Origin: Henckelia pumila
Lineage: Eukaryota > Streptophyta > Magnoliopsida > Lamiales > Gesneriaceae
DNA length: 64,000 bases
Assembly (NCBI RefSeq): GCF_033568475.1
Contig: NC_133121.1
Location: 194,876,664 to 194,940,663 of the forward strand
Direction of reading: 5' to 3'
The translations under genes were made by a program, and so were the position numbers. The notes beneath the pieces are model-generated. The model ran no database searches and was not told the DNA's origin. It was given only the letters and a program-made list of their open reading frames with translations. This document shows, in pieces, positions 36,150 to 46,883 of this stretch; position 1 is the first letter of the stretch, and each line of letters opens with the position of its first letter.

Positions 36150-36547
36150 TTTTTCATTAATTTTTTTTTTCGTACTCGTACTTCTTGTTCTTTCGATTTC
36201 TCGTTGTCCTATTCCCGACTCTTTCAGTCCAATCCACAGATATAAAAGATGCAATAGACTGAATGACATGACGTGAACGTGCGATCTGGGTGACGCGGGC
36301 CACTTCGGTGGGTCCCAAAGTGCCCTACGGTAAAAATGCCCCGAAATTCCATCTCCGGGTTGGAATTTGAGCGTCTCCATCTCTTTGAACAAGATGCGCA
36401 CTGTAGGTATCAAGATGAGCTTCGCGTGGGCAGGCTGAAGCTCCCGTAACTCTCCGCCGACCAAAAGTTATGTCCGTTTGAAAGTGCAGGGCCTGTTCCT
36501 CCGATCCGCAATCGAGAGTCAAAACAATAAAGAATATATTCACTATT

Positions 36548-36666
36548 GGGTGCGATCATACCAGCAATAATGAGCCGGATCCCATCAGACCTCCGAAGTT
36601 AAGCGGCCTTGGGCGAGAGCTGTACTAGGATAGGTGACCCCCTGGGAAGTCCTCGTGTTGCTCCCC
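36548..36666 (+). rRNA. 5S rRNA, left arm copy 8
   Basis: AATAATGAGCCGG variant again. A box altered to GCGGCCTTGG, GCTGTAC for GCAGTAC, C box GGATAGGTGAC. Its spacer is shortened and runs into the partial gene below. Confidence 0.92.
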
Positions 36667-36876
36667 TTTTTCATTAAATTTTTTTTCTTACTCGTACTTC
36701 TTGTTCTTTCGATTCCTCGATGTCCTATTCCATACACTTTCAGTCCAATCCGCGGATAAAAAAGATGCAATAGACTGAGAGTGGGTCCCAACGTGCCCTA
36801 CGGAAAAAACTCCCCAAAAGTCCATCTCCGGGTTACAATTTGAGAGTCTCTGTCTCTTAGACCGAGATACACGTTG

Positions 36877-36917
36877 TAGGATGGGTGACCCCTTGGGAAT
36901 TCCTCGTGTTGCACCCC
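36877..36917 (+). pseudogene. Partial 5S gene (3' third only)
   Basis: Only the last 41 bases of a 5S gene (TAGGATGGGTGACC to GCACCCC), fused to spacer sequence at the shared bases GTAGG: spacer CTGTAGG meets gene ACTAGGATGG. It lacks the A box, so it cannot be transcribed by the internal promoter. GGGAATTCCTCG and the following spacer (CCTCTCTGTC) match copy 17. Confidence 0.92.
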
Positions 36918-37316
36918 TTTTTCATTAATTTCTTTTTTTTCTTACTCATACTTCTTGTTCTTTCGATTCCTCTCTGTCCTATTCTCGACTCTTTCAGTCC
37001 AATCCGCGGATAGAAAAGAAGCAGTAGACTGAATGACACGACGTGAACGTGCGATCTGGGTGACTTGGGCCGCTTCGGTGGGTCCCAACATGCCCTAAGG
37101 AAAAACACCCCTAAATTCCATCTCCGGGTTGGAATTTGAGAGTCTCCATCTCTTAGACCTAGATGCGCGCTGTAGGATCGAGATGAGCTTCGCGTAAGCA
37201 GGCTGAAGCTCTCGTAACTCTCAGCCGGCCGAAAGTTATATCCGTTTGAAAGTGCAGCACCTGTTCCTCCGATCCGCAATTCGAGAGAAAAAACGGTAAA
37301 TAATTCATTCACTGTT

Positions 37317-37434
37317 GGGAGCGATTATACCAGCACTAATGCACCGGATCCCATCAGAACTCCGATGTTAAGTGTGCTTGGGCGAGAGCAGTACTAGGAT
37401 GGTTGACCCCTGGGAAGTCCTCGTGTTGCACCCC
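37317..37434 (+). rRNA. 5S rRNA, left arm copy 9
   Basis: Starts GGGAGCGATTATACC, a pattern shared with copy 18. GATGTTAAGTGTG around the A box, C box GGTTGAC, and one base missing from the following C run. Confidence 0.92.
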
Positions 37435-37834
37435 TTTTCATTAATTTCTTTTTTTTATTACTCGTACTTCTTGTTCTTTCGATTCCTCGCTATTCTATTC
37501 CCGACTCTTTCAGTCCAATCCGCTGATATAAAAGATGCAATAGACTGAATGACACGACGTGAACGGGCGATCTGGGTGACGCGGGCTGCTTCGGTGGTTC
37601 CCAACGTGCCCTACGGGGAAAATGCCCCGAAAGTCCATGTCCGGGTTGGAATTTGGGCGTCTCTGTATCTTTGATCGAGATGCGCGCTGTAGGTATCGAG
37701 ACAAGATTTGCATGAGCAGGGTGAAGCTCCCATAACTCTTAGCCGGCCGAAAGTTATGTCCGTTTGAAAGTGCAGCGCCTGTTACTCCGATCTGCAATTC
37801 GAGAGACAAAACAATAAATAATTCATTCACTGTT

Positions 37835-37953
37835 GGGTGCGGTCATACCAGCACTAATGCACCGGATCCCATTAGAACTCCGAAGTTAAACGTGCTTGGG
37901 CGAGAGCAGTACTAGGATGGTTGACCCCCTGGGAAGTCCTCGTGTTGCACACT
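37835..37953 (+). rRNA. 5S rRNA, left arm copy 10
   Basis: GGTCATACC at the start, CATTAGAACTC (shared with copy 19), TTAAACG in the A box, and a GGTTGAC C box. Its spacer is about 80 bp short, so the next gene starts only 438 bp later. Confidence 0.92.
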
Positions 37954-38272
37954 TTTTCATTAATTTCTTTTTTTTTTCTTACTCGTACTTCTTGTTCTTT
38001 CAATTCATCGTTGTCCTATTCCCGACTCTTTCAGTCCAATCCGTAGTTAGAAAAGATACAATAGACTGAATAACACGATGTGAACGTGTGATCTGGGTGA
38101 CGCGGGCCGCTTTGGTGGGTCCCAACGTGCCCCACATTAAAAATGCCTCGAAATTCCATCTCCGGGTTGAAATTTGAGTGTCTTCGTCTCTTTGACCGAG
38201 ATGCACGCTGTAGGTATCGAGACGAGCTTCGCAAGAGCAAGCTAAAGAATTCATTTACTGTTGGGTGCGATC

Positions 38273-38389
38273 ATACCAGCACTAATGCACTGGATCCCAT
38301 CAGAACTCCGAAGTTAAACGTTCTTGGGCGAGAGCAGTACTAGGATTGTGACCCCTGGGAAGTTCTCGTGTTGCACCCCTTTTTCATTA
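38273..38389 (+). rRNA. 5S rRNA, left arm copy 11
   Basis: Two bases short. GCACTGG, TTAAACGTTCTTGG in the A box and a disturbed C box GGATTGTGACC. The last two marks and the preceding CATTTACTG or TTTATTTACTG are shared with copy 20. Confidence 0.92.
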
Positions 38390-38780
38390 ATTTCTTTTTT
38401 TTCTTACTTGTACTTCTTGTTCTTTCGATTCCCCGCTGTCCTATTCCCGACTCTTTCAGTCCAATCCAAGGATAGAAAAGATGCAATATACTGAATGACA
38501 CGACGTGAACGTGCGATCTGGGTGACGCGGGCCGCATCTGTGGGTCCCAACGTGCCCTACGGGATAAACTCCCCAAAAGTCCATCTCCGGGTTGGAATCT
38601 AAGAGTCTCCATCTCTGAAACCGGGATGCGCGCTGTAGGTATTGAGACGAGCCTCGCGTGAGCAGGCTGAAGCTCCCATAACTTTCAGCCGGCCGAAAGT
38701 TATGTTCGTTTGAGAGTTCAGCGCCTGTTACTTTGATCCGCAATTCGAGAGACATAACAATAAAAAATTCATTCACTGTT

Positions 38781-38899
38781 GGGTGCGATAATACCCGCAC
38801 TAATGCACAGGATCCCATCAGAACTACGAAGTTAAGCGTTCTTGGGCGAGAGCAGTACTAGCATGGGTGACCCCCTGGGAAGTCCTCGTGTTGCACCCC
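38781..38899 (+). rRNA. 5S rRNA, left arm copy 12
   Basis: GCGATAATACCC, GCACAGG and GCGTTCTTGG, paralleling copy 4 about 4.3 kb to the left. C box starts GCATGGGTGAC. Confidence 0.93.
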
Positions 38900-39300
38900 T
38901 TTTTCATTAATTTCTTTTTTTTCTTACTCGTACTTCTTGTTCTTCCGATTCCTCGCTGTCCTATTCCCGATTCTTTCAGTCCAATCCGCGGATCGAAAAG
39001 ATGCAATAAACTAAATGACATGGCATGAACATGCGATTTGGGTGACGCGGGGCACTTTGGTGGGTCCCAACGTGCCCTACGGGAAAAACGCCCCAAAAGT
39101 CCATCTCCGGGTTGGAATTTGAGCGTCTCTGTCTCTTTGACCGAGATGCGCGATGTAGGAATCGAGACGAGCTTCGCGTGAGCAGGATGAAGCTCCCGTA
39201 ACTCTCAGCCGGCCAAAAGTTATGTCCGTTTGAAAGTGCAGCGCCTGTTCCTCCGATCCGCAATTCGAGAGACAAAAAAATAAAGAATTCATTCACTGTT

Positions 39301-39419
39301 GGGTGCGATCATACCAACAATAATGAGCCGGATCCCATCAGAAATCCGAAGTTAAGCGTGCTTGGGCGAGAGCAGTACTAGAATGGGTGACCCCCTAGGA
39401 AGTCCTCGTGTTGCACCCC
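39301..39419 (+). rRNA. 5S rRNA, left arm copy 13
   Basis: AACAATAATGAGCCGG variant (as in copies 5 and 8), GAAATCCG, AGAATGGGTGACC, CTAGG. Paralleled by copy 5, 4307 bp to the left. Confidence 0.93.
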
Positions 39420-39817
39420 TTTTTCATTAATTTTTTTTTCTTACTCGTACTTCTTGTTCTTTCGATTCCTCACTGTCCTATTCCCGACTCTTTCAGTTCA
39501 ATCTGCGAATAGAAAAGATGCAATAGACTGAATGACATGACGTGATTGTGCGATCTGGGTGACGTGGGCAACTTTGGTGGGTCCCAACATGCCCAATGGG
39601 ACAAACGCCCCAAGAGTTCATCTCTGGGTTGGAATTTGAGAGTCTCCATCTCTAAAACCGAGAAACGCGCTGTAGGTATCGAGATGAGCTTCGCGTGAGT
39701 AGGCTGAAGCTCCCATAACTCTCAGCCGACCGAAAGTTATGTCTGTTTGAAAGTGCAGCGCCTGCTCCTCCGATCCGCAATTCAAGAGACAAAACAATAA
39801 AGAATTCATTCACTGTT

Positions 39818-39936
39818 GAGTGCGATCATACCAGCACTAATGCACCGGATCCCATCAGAACTCCGAAGTTAAGAATGCTCGGGCAAGAGCAGTACTAGGA
39901 TGGTTGACCCCCTGGGAAGTCCTCGTGATGCACCCC
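39818..39936 (+). rRNA. 5S rRNA, left arm copy 14
   Basis: Starts GAGTGCG like copy 6. AAGAATGCTCGGGCAAG in the A box and intermediate element, GGTTGAC C box, GTGATGC near the end. Confidence 0.92.
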
Positions 39937-40333
39937 TTTTTCATTATTTTTTTTTCTTACTCTTACTTCTTGTTCTTTCGATTCCTCACTGTCCTATTCC
40001 CGACTCTTTCAGTCCAATCCGCGGATAGAAAAGATGCAATAGACTGAATAACACGACGTGAACGTGTGATCTGGGTGACGTGGGCCGCTTCGAGGGGTCC
40101 AAATGTTCCCTACGGGAAAAACAACCCAAAAGTACATCTTCGGGTTGGAATTTGAGCGTCTCTGTCTTTTTGACCGAGATGCGCGCTGTAGGTATTGAGA
40201 CGAGTTTCGTGTGAGCAGGCTGAAGCTCCTTTAACTCTCAGCCGGCCGAAAGTTATGTCCGTTTGAAAGTGCAGCGCCTGTTCCTCTAATCCGCAATTCA
40301 AGGGACAAAAAGATAAAGAATTCATTAACTGTT

Positions 40334-40451
40334 GGGTGCGATCATACCAACACTAATGCGCCGGATCCCATTAGAATTCCAAAGTTAAGCGTGTTTGGGC
40401 GAGAGCAGTACTAGGATGGTTGACCCCCTGGAAAGTCCTCGTGTTGCACCC
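40334..40451 (+). rRNA. 5S rRNA, left arm copy 15
   Basis: CCAACAC, GCGCCGG, CATTAGAATTCCAAAG, GCGTGTTTGG and a GGTTGAC C box. One base shorter at the 3' end. Confidence 0.92.
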
Positions 40452-40853
40452 TTTTTCATTAATTTCTTTTTTTTCTTACTCGTACTTCTTGTTCTTTAAA
40501 TTCCTCGCTGTCCTATTCTTGAATCTTTCGGTTCAATCCACAGTTAGAAAAGATGCAATAGACTGAATTACACGACGTGAACATGCGATCTGGGTGGCGC
40601 AGGCCGCTTCGGTGGGTCCCAATGTGCCCTACGAAAAATATCCCCCAAAATTCAATCTTCGGGATGGAATTTTGAGCGTCTCCGTCTCTTTGACCGAGAT
40701 GCGCTCTGTAGGTATCGAGACGGGCTTTGCATGAGTAGGCTGAAGCTTCTATAACTCTCAACCGGCCGAAAGTTATGTCCGTTTGAAAGTGCAACGCCTG
40801 TTCCTCAGATCCCCAATTCGAGAGACAAAACAATAAATAATTCATTCACTGTT

Positions 40854-40972
40854 GGGTGCGATCATACCAGCACTAATGCATCGGATCCCATCTGAACTCT
40901 GAAGTTAAGAGTGCTTGGGCGAGAGCAGTAGTAGGATGGGTGAACCCCTGGGAAGTCCTCGTGTTGCACCAC
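40854..40972 (+). rRNA. 5S rRNA, left arm copy 16
   Basis: GCATCGG, CATCTGAACTCTG, AAGAGTG in the A box, AGTAGTAGG, and standard GGGTGA followed by ACCCC. Confidence 0.93.
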
Positions 40973-41372
40973 TTTTTCATTAATTTCTTTTTTTTCTTAC
41001 TCGTACTTTTTTTTCTTTTGATTCCTCGCTTTCCTATTCCCGATTTTTTCATTTCAATCCGCGGATAGAAAAAATGCAATAGACTGAATGACACAACGTG
41101 AACATGCGATCTGGGTGACGGTGGGCCGCTTTGTTGGGTCCCAACATGCCCTACGGGAAAAACACCCCAAAAGTCCATCTCCGGGTTGGAATTTGAGAGT
41201 CTCCATCTCTTTGACCAAGATGCGCTGTAGGTATAGAGACGAGCTTCGCGTGAGCAGGCTGAAGCTCCCGTAACTCTCAGCCGGACGAAAGTTATGTCCG
41301 TTTGAAAGTGCAGTGCCTGTTCCTCCGATCCGTAATTCAAGAGACAAAAATATAAAGTATACATTCACTGTT

Positions 41373-41491
41373 TGGTGCGTTCATACCAGCACTAATGCAC
41401 CGGATCCCATCAGAACTCCGAAGTTAAGCTTGCTTGGGAGAGAGCAGTACTAAGATGGGTGACACCCTGGGAATTCCTCGTGTTGCATCCT
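41373..41491 (+). rRNA. 5S rRNA, left arm copy 17
   Basis: Start altered to TGGTGCGTTC. GCTTGCTTGGGAGAG in the A box and intermediate element, TAAGATGGGTGAC. GGGAATTCCTCG is shared with the partial gene at 36.88 kb. Confidence 0.93.
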
Positions 41492-41890
41492 TTTTTCATT
41501 AATTTATTTTTTTCTTACTCGTACTTCTTGTTCTTTCGATTCCTCTCTGTCTTCTTCCCGAATCTTTCAGTCCAATCCGCGGATAGAAAAGATGCAATAA
41601 ACTGAATGACACGACGTGAACGTGCAATCTGGATGACGTGGGCCGCTTCAGTGGGTCCCAACGTGCCCTACGGTAAAAATGCCCCCAAATTTCATCTCCG
41701 GGTTGGAATTTGAGAGTCTCCATCTCTTAGACCGAGATGCGCGCTGTAGGTGTCGAGACGAGATTCGCGTGAGCAGGCTGAAGCTCTCGTAACTCTCAAC
41801 CGGCCGAAAGTTATGTCCGTTTGAAATGACAGCGCCTGTTCTCAGATCCGCAATTCGAGAGAAAAAACAATAAATAATTCATTCACTGTT

Positions 41891-42008
41891 GGAAGAGATT
41901 ATACCAGCACTAATGCACCGGATCCTATCAGAACTCCGAAGTTAAGCGTGCTTGGGCAAGAGCAGTAGTAGGATGGTTGACCCCCTGGGAAGTCCTCGTA
42001 TTGCACCC
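41891..42008 (+). rRNA. 5S rRNA, left arm copy 18
   Basis: Start GGAAGAGATTATACC paralleling copy 9. GATCCTATC, GGGCAAGAG, AGTAGTAGG, GGTTGAC C box. Confidence 0.92.
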
Positions 42009-42408
42009 TTTTTCATTAATTTCTTTTTTTTCTTACTCGTTCTTCTTGTTCTTTCGATTCCTCGCTGTCCTATTCCCGACTCTTTCATTCCAATCCGCTG
42101 ATAGAAAAGATGCAATAGACTGAATGACATGACGTGAACGGGCGATCTGGGTGACGCGGGCCACTTCAGTGGTTCCCAACGTGCCCTATGGGGAAAACGC
42201 CCCGAAGGTCCATCTCCGGGTTGGAATTTGAGCGTCTATGTATCTTTGATTGAGATGCGCGTTGTAGATATCGAGACGAGCTTCAATGAGCAGGTAGAAG
42301 CTCCCATAACTCTCAGCCGGACGAAAGTTATGTCCTTTTGAAAGTGCAGCACCTGTTCCTCCGATCCGCAATCCGAGAGACAAAAAAGTAAAGAATTCAT
42401 TCACTGTT

Positions 42409-42527
42409 GGGTGCGATCATACCAGCACTAATGCACCGGATCCCATTAGAACTCTGAAGTTAAGCGTGCTTGGGCGAGAGCAGTACTAGGATGGTTGACC
42501 CCTTGGGAAGTCCTCGTGTTGCACCCC
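42409..42527 (+). rRNA. 5S rRNA, left arm copy 19
   Basis: Few differences: CATTAGAACTCTG, GGTTGAC C box and CCCCTTGGG. A box standard. Confidence 0.94.
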
Positions 42528-42927
42528 TTTTTCATTAATTTCTTTTTTTCTTGCTCGTACTTCTTTTTCTTTCGATTCCTCGTTGTCCTATTCCCGACTC
42601 TTTCTGTCCAATCCGCTATTAGAAAAGATGCAATAGACTGAATGACACGATGTGAACATGCGATTTGGGTGACGCGGGCCGCTTCGGTGGGTCCCAACGT
42701 GCCCCACGTTAAAAACGCCCAGGAATTCCATCTCCGAGTTGGAATTTGAGCATCTTCGTCTCTTTGACCGAGATGCGCGTTGTAGGTATCGAAACGAGCT
42801 TTGCAAGAGCAGCCTGAAGCTCGCGTAACTCTCAGCCGGCCGAAAGTTATGTCCGTTTGAAAGTGCAGCACCTGTTCCTCCGATCCGCAATTCGAGAGAC
42901 AAAACAATAAATAATTTATTTACTGTT

Positions 42928-43046
42928 GGGTGCGATCATACCAGCACTAATGCACCGGATCCCATAAGAACTCCAAATTTAAGCGTTCTTGGGCGAGAGA
43001 AGTACTAGGATTAGTGACCCCCTGGGAAGTCCTCGTGTTGCACTCC
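42928..43046 (+). rRNA. 5S rRNA, left arm copy 20
   Basis: CATAAGAACTCCAAATTTAAG, GCGTTCTTGG, GAGAAGTAC and C box GGATTAGTGACC, paralleling copy 11. Confidence 0.93.
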
Positions 43047-43447
43047 TTTTTAATTAATTTCTTTTTTTTCTTACTTGTACTTCTTTTTCTTTCGATTCCT
43101 CGCTGTCCTATTCCCGACTCTTTCTGTCCAATCCGCGAATAGAAAAGGTGCAGTAGACTGAATGACACGACGTGAACGTGCGATTTGGGTGACGCGGGCT
43201 GCTTCGGTGGGTCCCAACGTGCCCTACGGGAAAAAACGCCCCAAAATCCATCTCCGGGTTGGAATTAGAGAGTCTACGTCACTTAGGCCGGGATGCGCGC
43301 TGTAGGTATCGAGACGAGCTTCGCGTGAGTAGACTGGAACTCCCGTAACTCTCAGCCGGCCGAAAGTTATGTCCGTTTGAAAGTGCAGCGCCTGTTCCTC
43401 CGATCCGCAATTCGAGAGACAAAACAATAATGAATTTATTCACTGTT

Positions 43448-43568
43448 GGGTGCGATCATACCAGCACTAATGCACCGGGTCCCATCAGAACTCCGAAGTT
43501 AAGCGTGCTTGGGCGAGAGCAGTACTAAGATGGGAGACCACACCCTGGGAAGTCCTCGTGTTGCACCC
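43448..43568 (+). rRNA. 5S rRNA, left arm copy 21
   Basis: Last plus-strand gene, 350 bp before the inversion. Standard through the A box apart from GGGTCCC. C box AAGATGGGAGACC with about three extra bases after it (ACACCC). Confidence 0.93.
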
Positions 43569-43899
43569 CTTTTTCATTAATTTCTTTTTTTTCTTACTCG
43601 TACTTCTTGTTCTTTTGATTCCTTGCTGTCCTATTCCCAACTCTTTCAGTCCAATCCGCAGATAGAAAAGATGCAATAGACTGAATGACATGACGTGAGC
43701 GTGCGATCTGGGTGACGCGGGCCGCTTTGGTGGATCCCAACGTGCCCTACGGGATAAACGCCCCAAGAGTCCATCTCCGGGTTGGAATTTGAGAGTCTCC
43801 GTCTCTTAGATTGAGATGCGCGCTGTAGGTATCGAGATGAGCTTCGTGTGAGCAAGCTGAAGCTCCCGTAACTCTCAGCCGGCCGAAAGTTATGTCTGT

Positions 43900-43945
43900 T
43901 TGAAAGTGCAGCGCCGTTCTCTCGAATTGCGGAACGAAGGAACAA
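43900..43945. other. Inversion junction of the 5S array
   Basis: Plus-orientation spacer runs up to GTGCAGCGCC (about 43,915). The next bases, GTTCTCTCGAATTGCGGAACG, are the same spacer region in reverse. The genes on both sides point toward this point. The switch happens within a few bases, about 65 bp before the next 5S gene would have begun, with no foreign filler visible. Confidence 0.95.
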
Positions 43946-44292
43946 GCGATGTACTTCCAAACAGACATAACTTTCGGCCGGCTGAGAGTTACGGGAGCTT
44001 CAGCCTGCTCACGCGAAACTCATCTCGATACCTACAACGCGCATCTCGGTATAAGAGATAGAGACTCTCAAATTCCAACCCGGAGAAGGACTTTTGGGGC
44101 ATTTTTCCCGTAGGGCAAGTTGGGACCCATCGAAGCGGCCCGCATCACCCAAATCGCACGTTCACGTCGTGTCATTCAGTTTGTTGCATCTTTTTTAACC
44201 GCGGATTGGACTGAAAGAGTCGGGAATAGGACAGCTAGAAATCGAAAGAACAAGAAGTACGAGTAAGAAAAAAAAAGAAATTAATGAAAAAG

Positions 44293-44409
44293 GGGTGCAA
44301 CACGAGGACTTCCCAGGGGTCACCCATCCTAGTACAGCTCTCACCCAAGAACGATTAACTTCGGAGTTTTGATGGGATCCGGTGCATTAGTGCTGGTATG
44401 ATCGCACCC
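44293..44409 (-). rRNA. 5S rRNA, right arm copy 1
   Basis: First inverted gene, facing copy 21 across the junction. Sense-strand marks: CATCAAAAC, AATCGTTCTTGGGTGAG, GCTGTAC, and one base missing in the C run. Confidence 0.93.
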
Positions 44410-44807
44410 AACAGTGAATGAATTCTTTATTGTTGTGTCACTCGAATTGCGGATCAGAGGAACAAGCGCTGAACTTTCAAACGAACATAACTTTCTGTCG
44501 GCTGAGAGTTACGAGAGCTTCAGCCTGCTCTCGAGAAGCTTGTCTCGATACCTACAGTGCGCATCTCGGTCTAAAAGACGGAGACTCTCGAATTCCAACC
44601 CGAAGATGGACTTTCGGGGCATTTTTCCCGTAGGGCACGTTGGGACCCATCAAAGCTTCCTGCGTCACCCAGATCGCATGTTTACGTCGTGTCATTCATT
44701 CTATTGCATCTTTTCTATCCGCTGATTGGACTGAAAGAGTCGGGAATAGGACAGCGAGGAATCGGAATAACAAAAAGTACGAGTAAGAAAAAAAAATAAT
44801 GAAAAAG

Positions 44808-44925
44808 GGGTGCAACATGAGGACTTCCCAGGGTGTCACCCATCCTAGTACAGCTCTCGCCCAAGCACGCTTATCTTCGGAGTTCTGATGGGATACGGTG
44901 CATTAGTGTTGCTATGATCGCACCC
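44808..44925 (-). rRNA. 5S rRNA, right arm copy 2
   Basis: Sense-strand marks: AGCAACAC, GTATCCC, AGATAAGCG, GCTGTAC (shared with right copy 1), GACACCCTGGG. Confidence 0.93.
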
Positions 44926-45329
44926 AACCGTGAATGAATTCTTTATTGTTTTGTCTCTCGAATTGCGGATCTGAGGAACAAGCGTTGCACTTTCAAACGA
45001 ACATAACTTTTGGCCGGCTGAGAGTTACGGGAGCTTCAGCCTTCTCACGCAAAGCTCGTCTCGATACCTACAGTGTGCATCTAAGTCAAAGAGACGGAGA
45101 CTCTCAAATTCCAACCCGAAGATGGACTTTCATGGCTTTTTTCCCATAGGGCACGTTGGTACCTACCAAAGTGGCCCGCGTCACCCAGATTGCACATTCA
45201 CGTCGTGTCATTCAGTCTATTTCATCTGTTCTATCTGCGGATTGGACTGAAAGAGTTGGGAATAGGAAAGCGAGGAATCAAAAGAACAAGAAGTACAAGT
45301 AAGAAAAAAAAAAGAAATTAATGAAAAAG

Positions 45330-45447
45330 GGGTGCAACACGAGGACTTTCGAGGGGGTCAACCATCCTAGTATTGCTCTTGCCCAGGCACGCTTAACTTC
45401 GGAGTTTTGATGGGATCCGGTGCATTATTATTGGTATGATCGCACCC
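45330..45447 (-). rRNA. 5S rRNA, right arm copy 3
   Basis: C box of the GGTTGAC class. CCAATAATAATGC, GCCTGGGCAAGAGCAATAC, CTCGAAAGTCC. Confidence 0.92.
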
Positions 45448-45850
45448 AATAGTGAATGAATTCTTTATTGTTTTGTCTCTCGAATTGCTGATCGGAGGAA
45501 CAAGCTCTGCACTTTCAAACGGACATAACTTTTGCCCGGCTGAGAGTTACGGGAGCTTCGTCCTGCTCACGCGAAGCTCGTCTCGATACCTACAGCACGC
45601 ATCTCAATCTAAGAGATGGAGACTCTTAAATTCCAACCCGAAGATGGACTTTCTGGGAGTTTTTCCCATAAGGAACGTTGGGACCCACCAAAGCGGCCCG
45701 TGTCCCCCAGATCGCACATTCACGTCGTGTCATTCAGTCTATTGCATTTTTTCTATCCGCGGATTGGACTGAAAGAGTCGGGAATAGTAAAACGGGAAAT
45801 CGAAAGAAAAAGAAGTACGAGAAAGAAAAAAAAATAAATTAGTGAAAAAG

Positions 45851-45968
45851 GGGTGCAACACGAGGACTTCCTAGGGGGTCATCCATCCTAGTACTGCTCT
45901 CGCCCAAGCATGCTTAAATTCAAAGTTCTGATAGGATCCGGTGCATTAGTGCTGGTATTATTGCACCC
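45851..45968 (-). rRNA. 5S rRNA, right arm copy 4
   Basis: GGGTGCAATAATACC start, GATCCTATC, TTTGAATTTAAGCATG before and in the A box, C box GGATGGATGACC. Beyond this gene the spacer subtype changes. Confidence 0.92.
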
Positions 45969-46370
45969 AACAGTGAATAAATTCTTTATTGTTTTGTCTC
46001 TCGAATTGCGGATCGGAGGAACAGGCGCTGCTTTTTCAAACAGACATAACTTTCGGTCGGCTGAGAATTATGGGAGCTTCAGCATTCTCACGCGAAGCTC
46101 GTCTCGATACCTACAGTGCGTATCTCGGTCTAAGAGAGGGAGACTCTCAAATTCCAACCCTGAGATGGACTTTCGGGGCATTTTTCCCGTAGGGCACGTT
46201 TGGACCCAACAAAGCGGCCCGCGTCACCCAGATCGCACGTTCACCTCAGGTGATTCAGTCTATTGCATCTTTTCTATCCGCGGATTGGACTGAAAGAGTC
46301 GGGAATATGACAACAAGGAATCGAAATAACAAAAAATATGTGTAATAAAAAAAATAAATTAATGAAAACA

Positions 46371-46488
46371 GGGTTCAACACGAGGACTTCCCACGGGGTC
46401 AACCATCCTAGTATTGCTCTCACCCAAGCACGCTTAACTTCAGAGTTTTGATCGGATCCGATGCATTAGTGCTAGTATGATCGCACCC
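46371..46488 (-). rRNA. 5S rRNA, right arm copy 5
   Basis: GGTTGAC C box, GATCCGATC, GGGTGAGAGCAATAC, 3' end GTTGAACCC. First copy within the second spacer subtype. Confidence 0.92.
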
Positions 46489-46883
46489 AACAGTGAATGA
46501 ATTTTTTATTGTTTTGTCTCTCGAATTGCGGATCGGAGGAACAGGCGCTGCACTTTCAAACGGACATAACATACGGCCGGCTGAGAGTTACGGAATCTTC
46601 AACCTGCTCACGCGAAGCTCGTCTCGATACCTACAGCGCGCATCTCAGTCTAAGTGACGGAGATGTTTAAATTCCAACCAGGAGATGGACTTTCGAGGAA
46701 TTTTTCCCGCAAGGCACGTTGGGACCCACCGAAGCGGCCCGCGTCACCCAGATGGCACATTCACGTCGTGTGATTCAGTCTAATGCATTTTTTCTATCCG
46801 CGGATTGGACTGAAAGAGTCGGGAATACGACAGTAAGGATTCGAAATAACAAAAAGTACGAGTAATAAAAAAAAATGAAAAAG

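Larger units (their letters stand above)
34478..42990 (+). repeat. Higher-order repeat in left arm (8-9 units)
   Basis: Units at 34,478, 34,994, 35,513 and 36,031 pair with those at 38,781, 39,301, 39,818 and 40,334 by private gene variants, at a constant offset of 4303-4307 bp. Units at 36,877 (partial), 37,317, 37,835 and 38,273 pair with 41,373, 41,891, 42,409 and 42,928. The register is the same throughout once the shortened units are allowed for. Confidence 0.75.
32906..43917 (+). repeat. 5S rDNA array, left arm (plus-strand genes)
   Basis: Tandem units of mostly 516-541 bp, each a 5S gene of about 119 bp plus a spacer of about 400 bp: 21 full copies and one partial. Spacer landmarks, in order after each gene, are a first T5 run, a second T7-T9 run (Pol III termination), CTTACTCGTACTTCTTG, AGACTGAATGACACGACG, a GGTCCCAACGTGCCCTACGG block, GAGCAGGCTGAAGCTCC, CAGCCGGCCGAAAG, and CAATAAAGAATTC about 14-27 bases before the next gene. 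Three irregular units occur (near 36.8, 38.2 and 36.5 kb). The array begins only about 24 bp upstream of its first gene. Confidence 0.97.
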
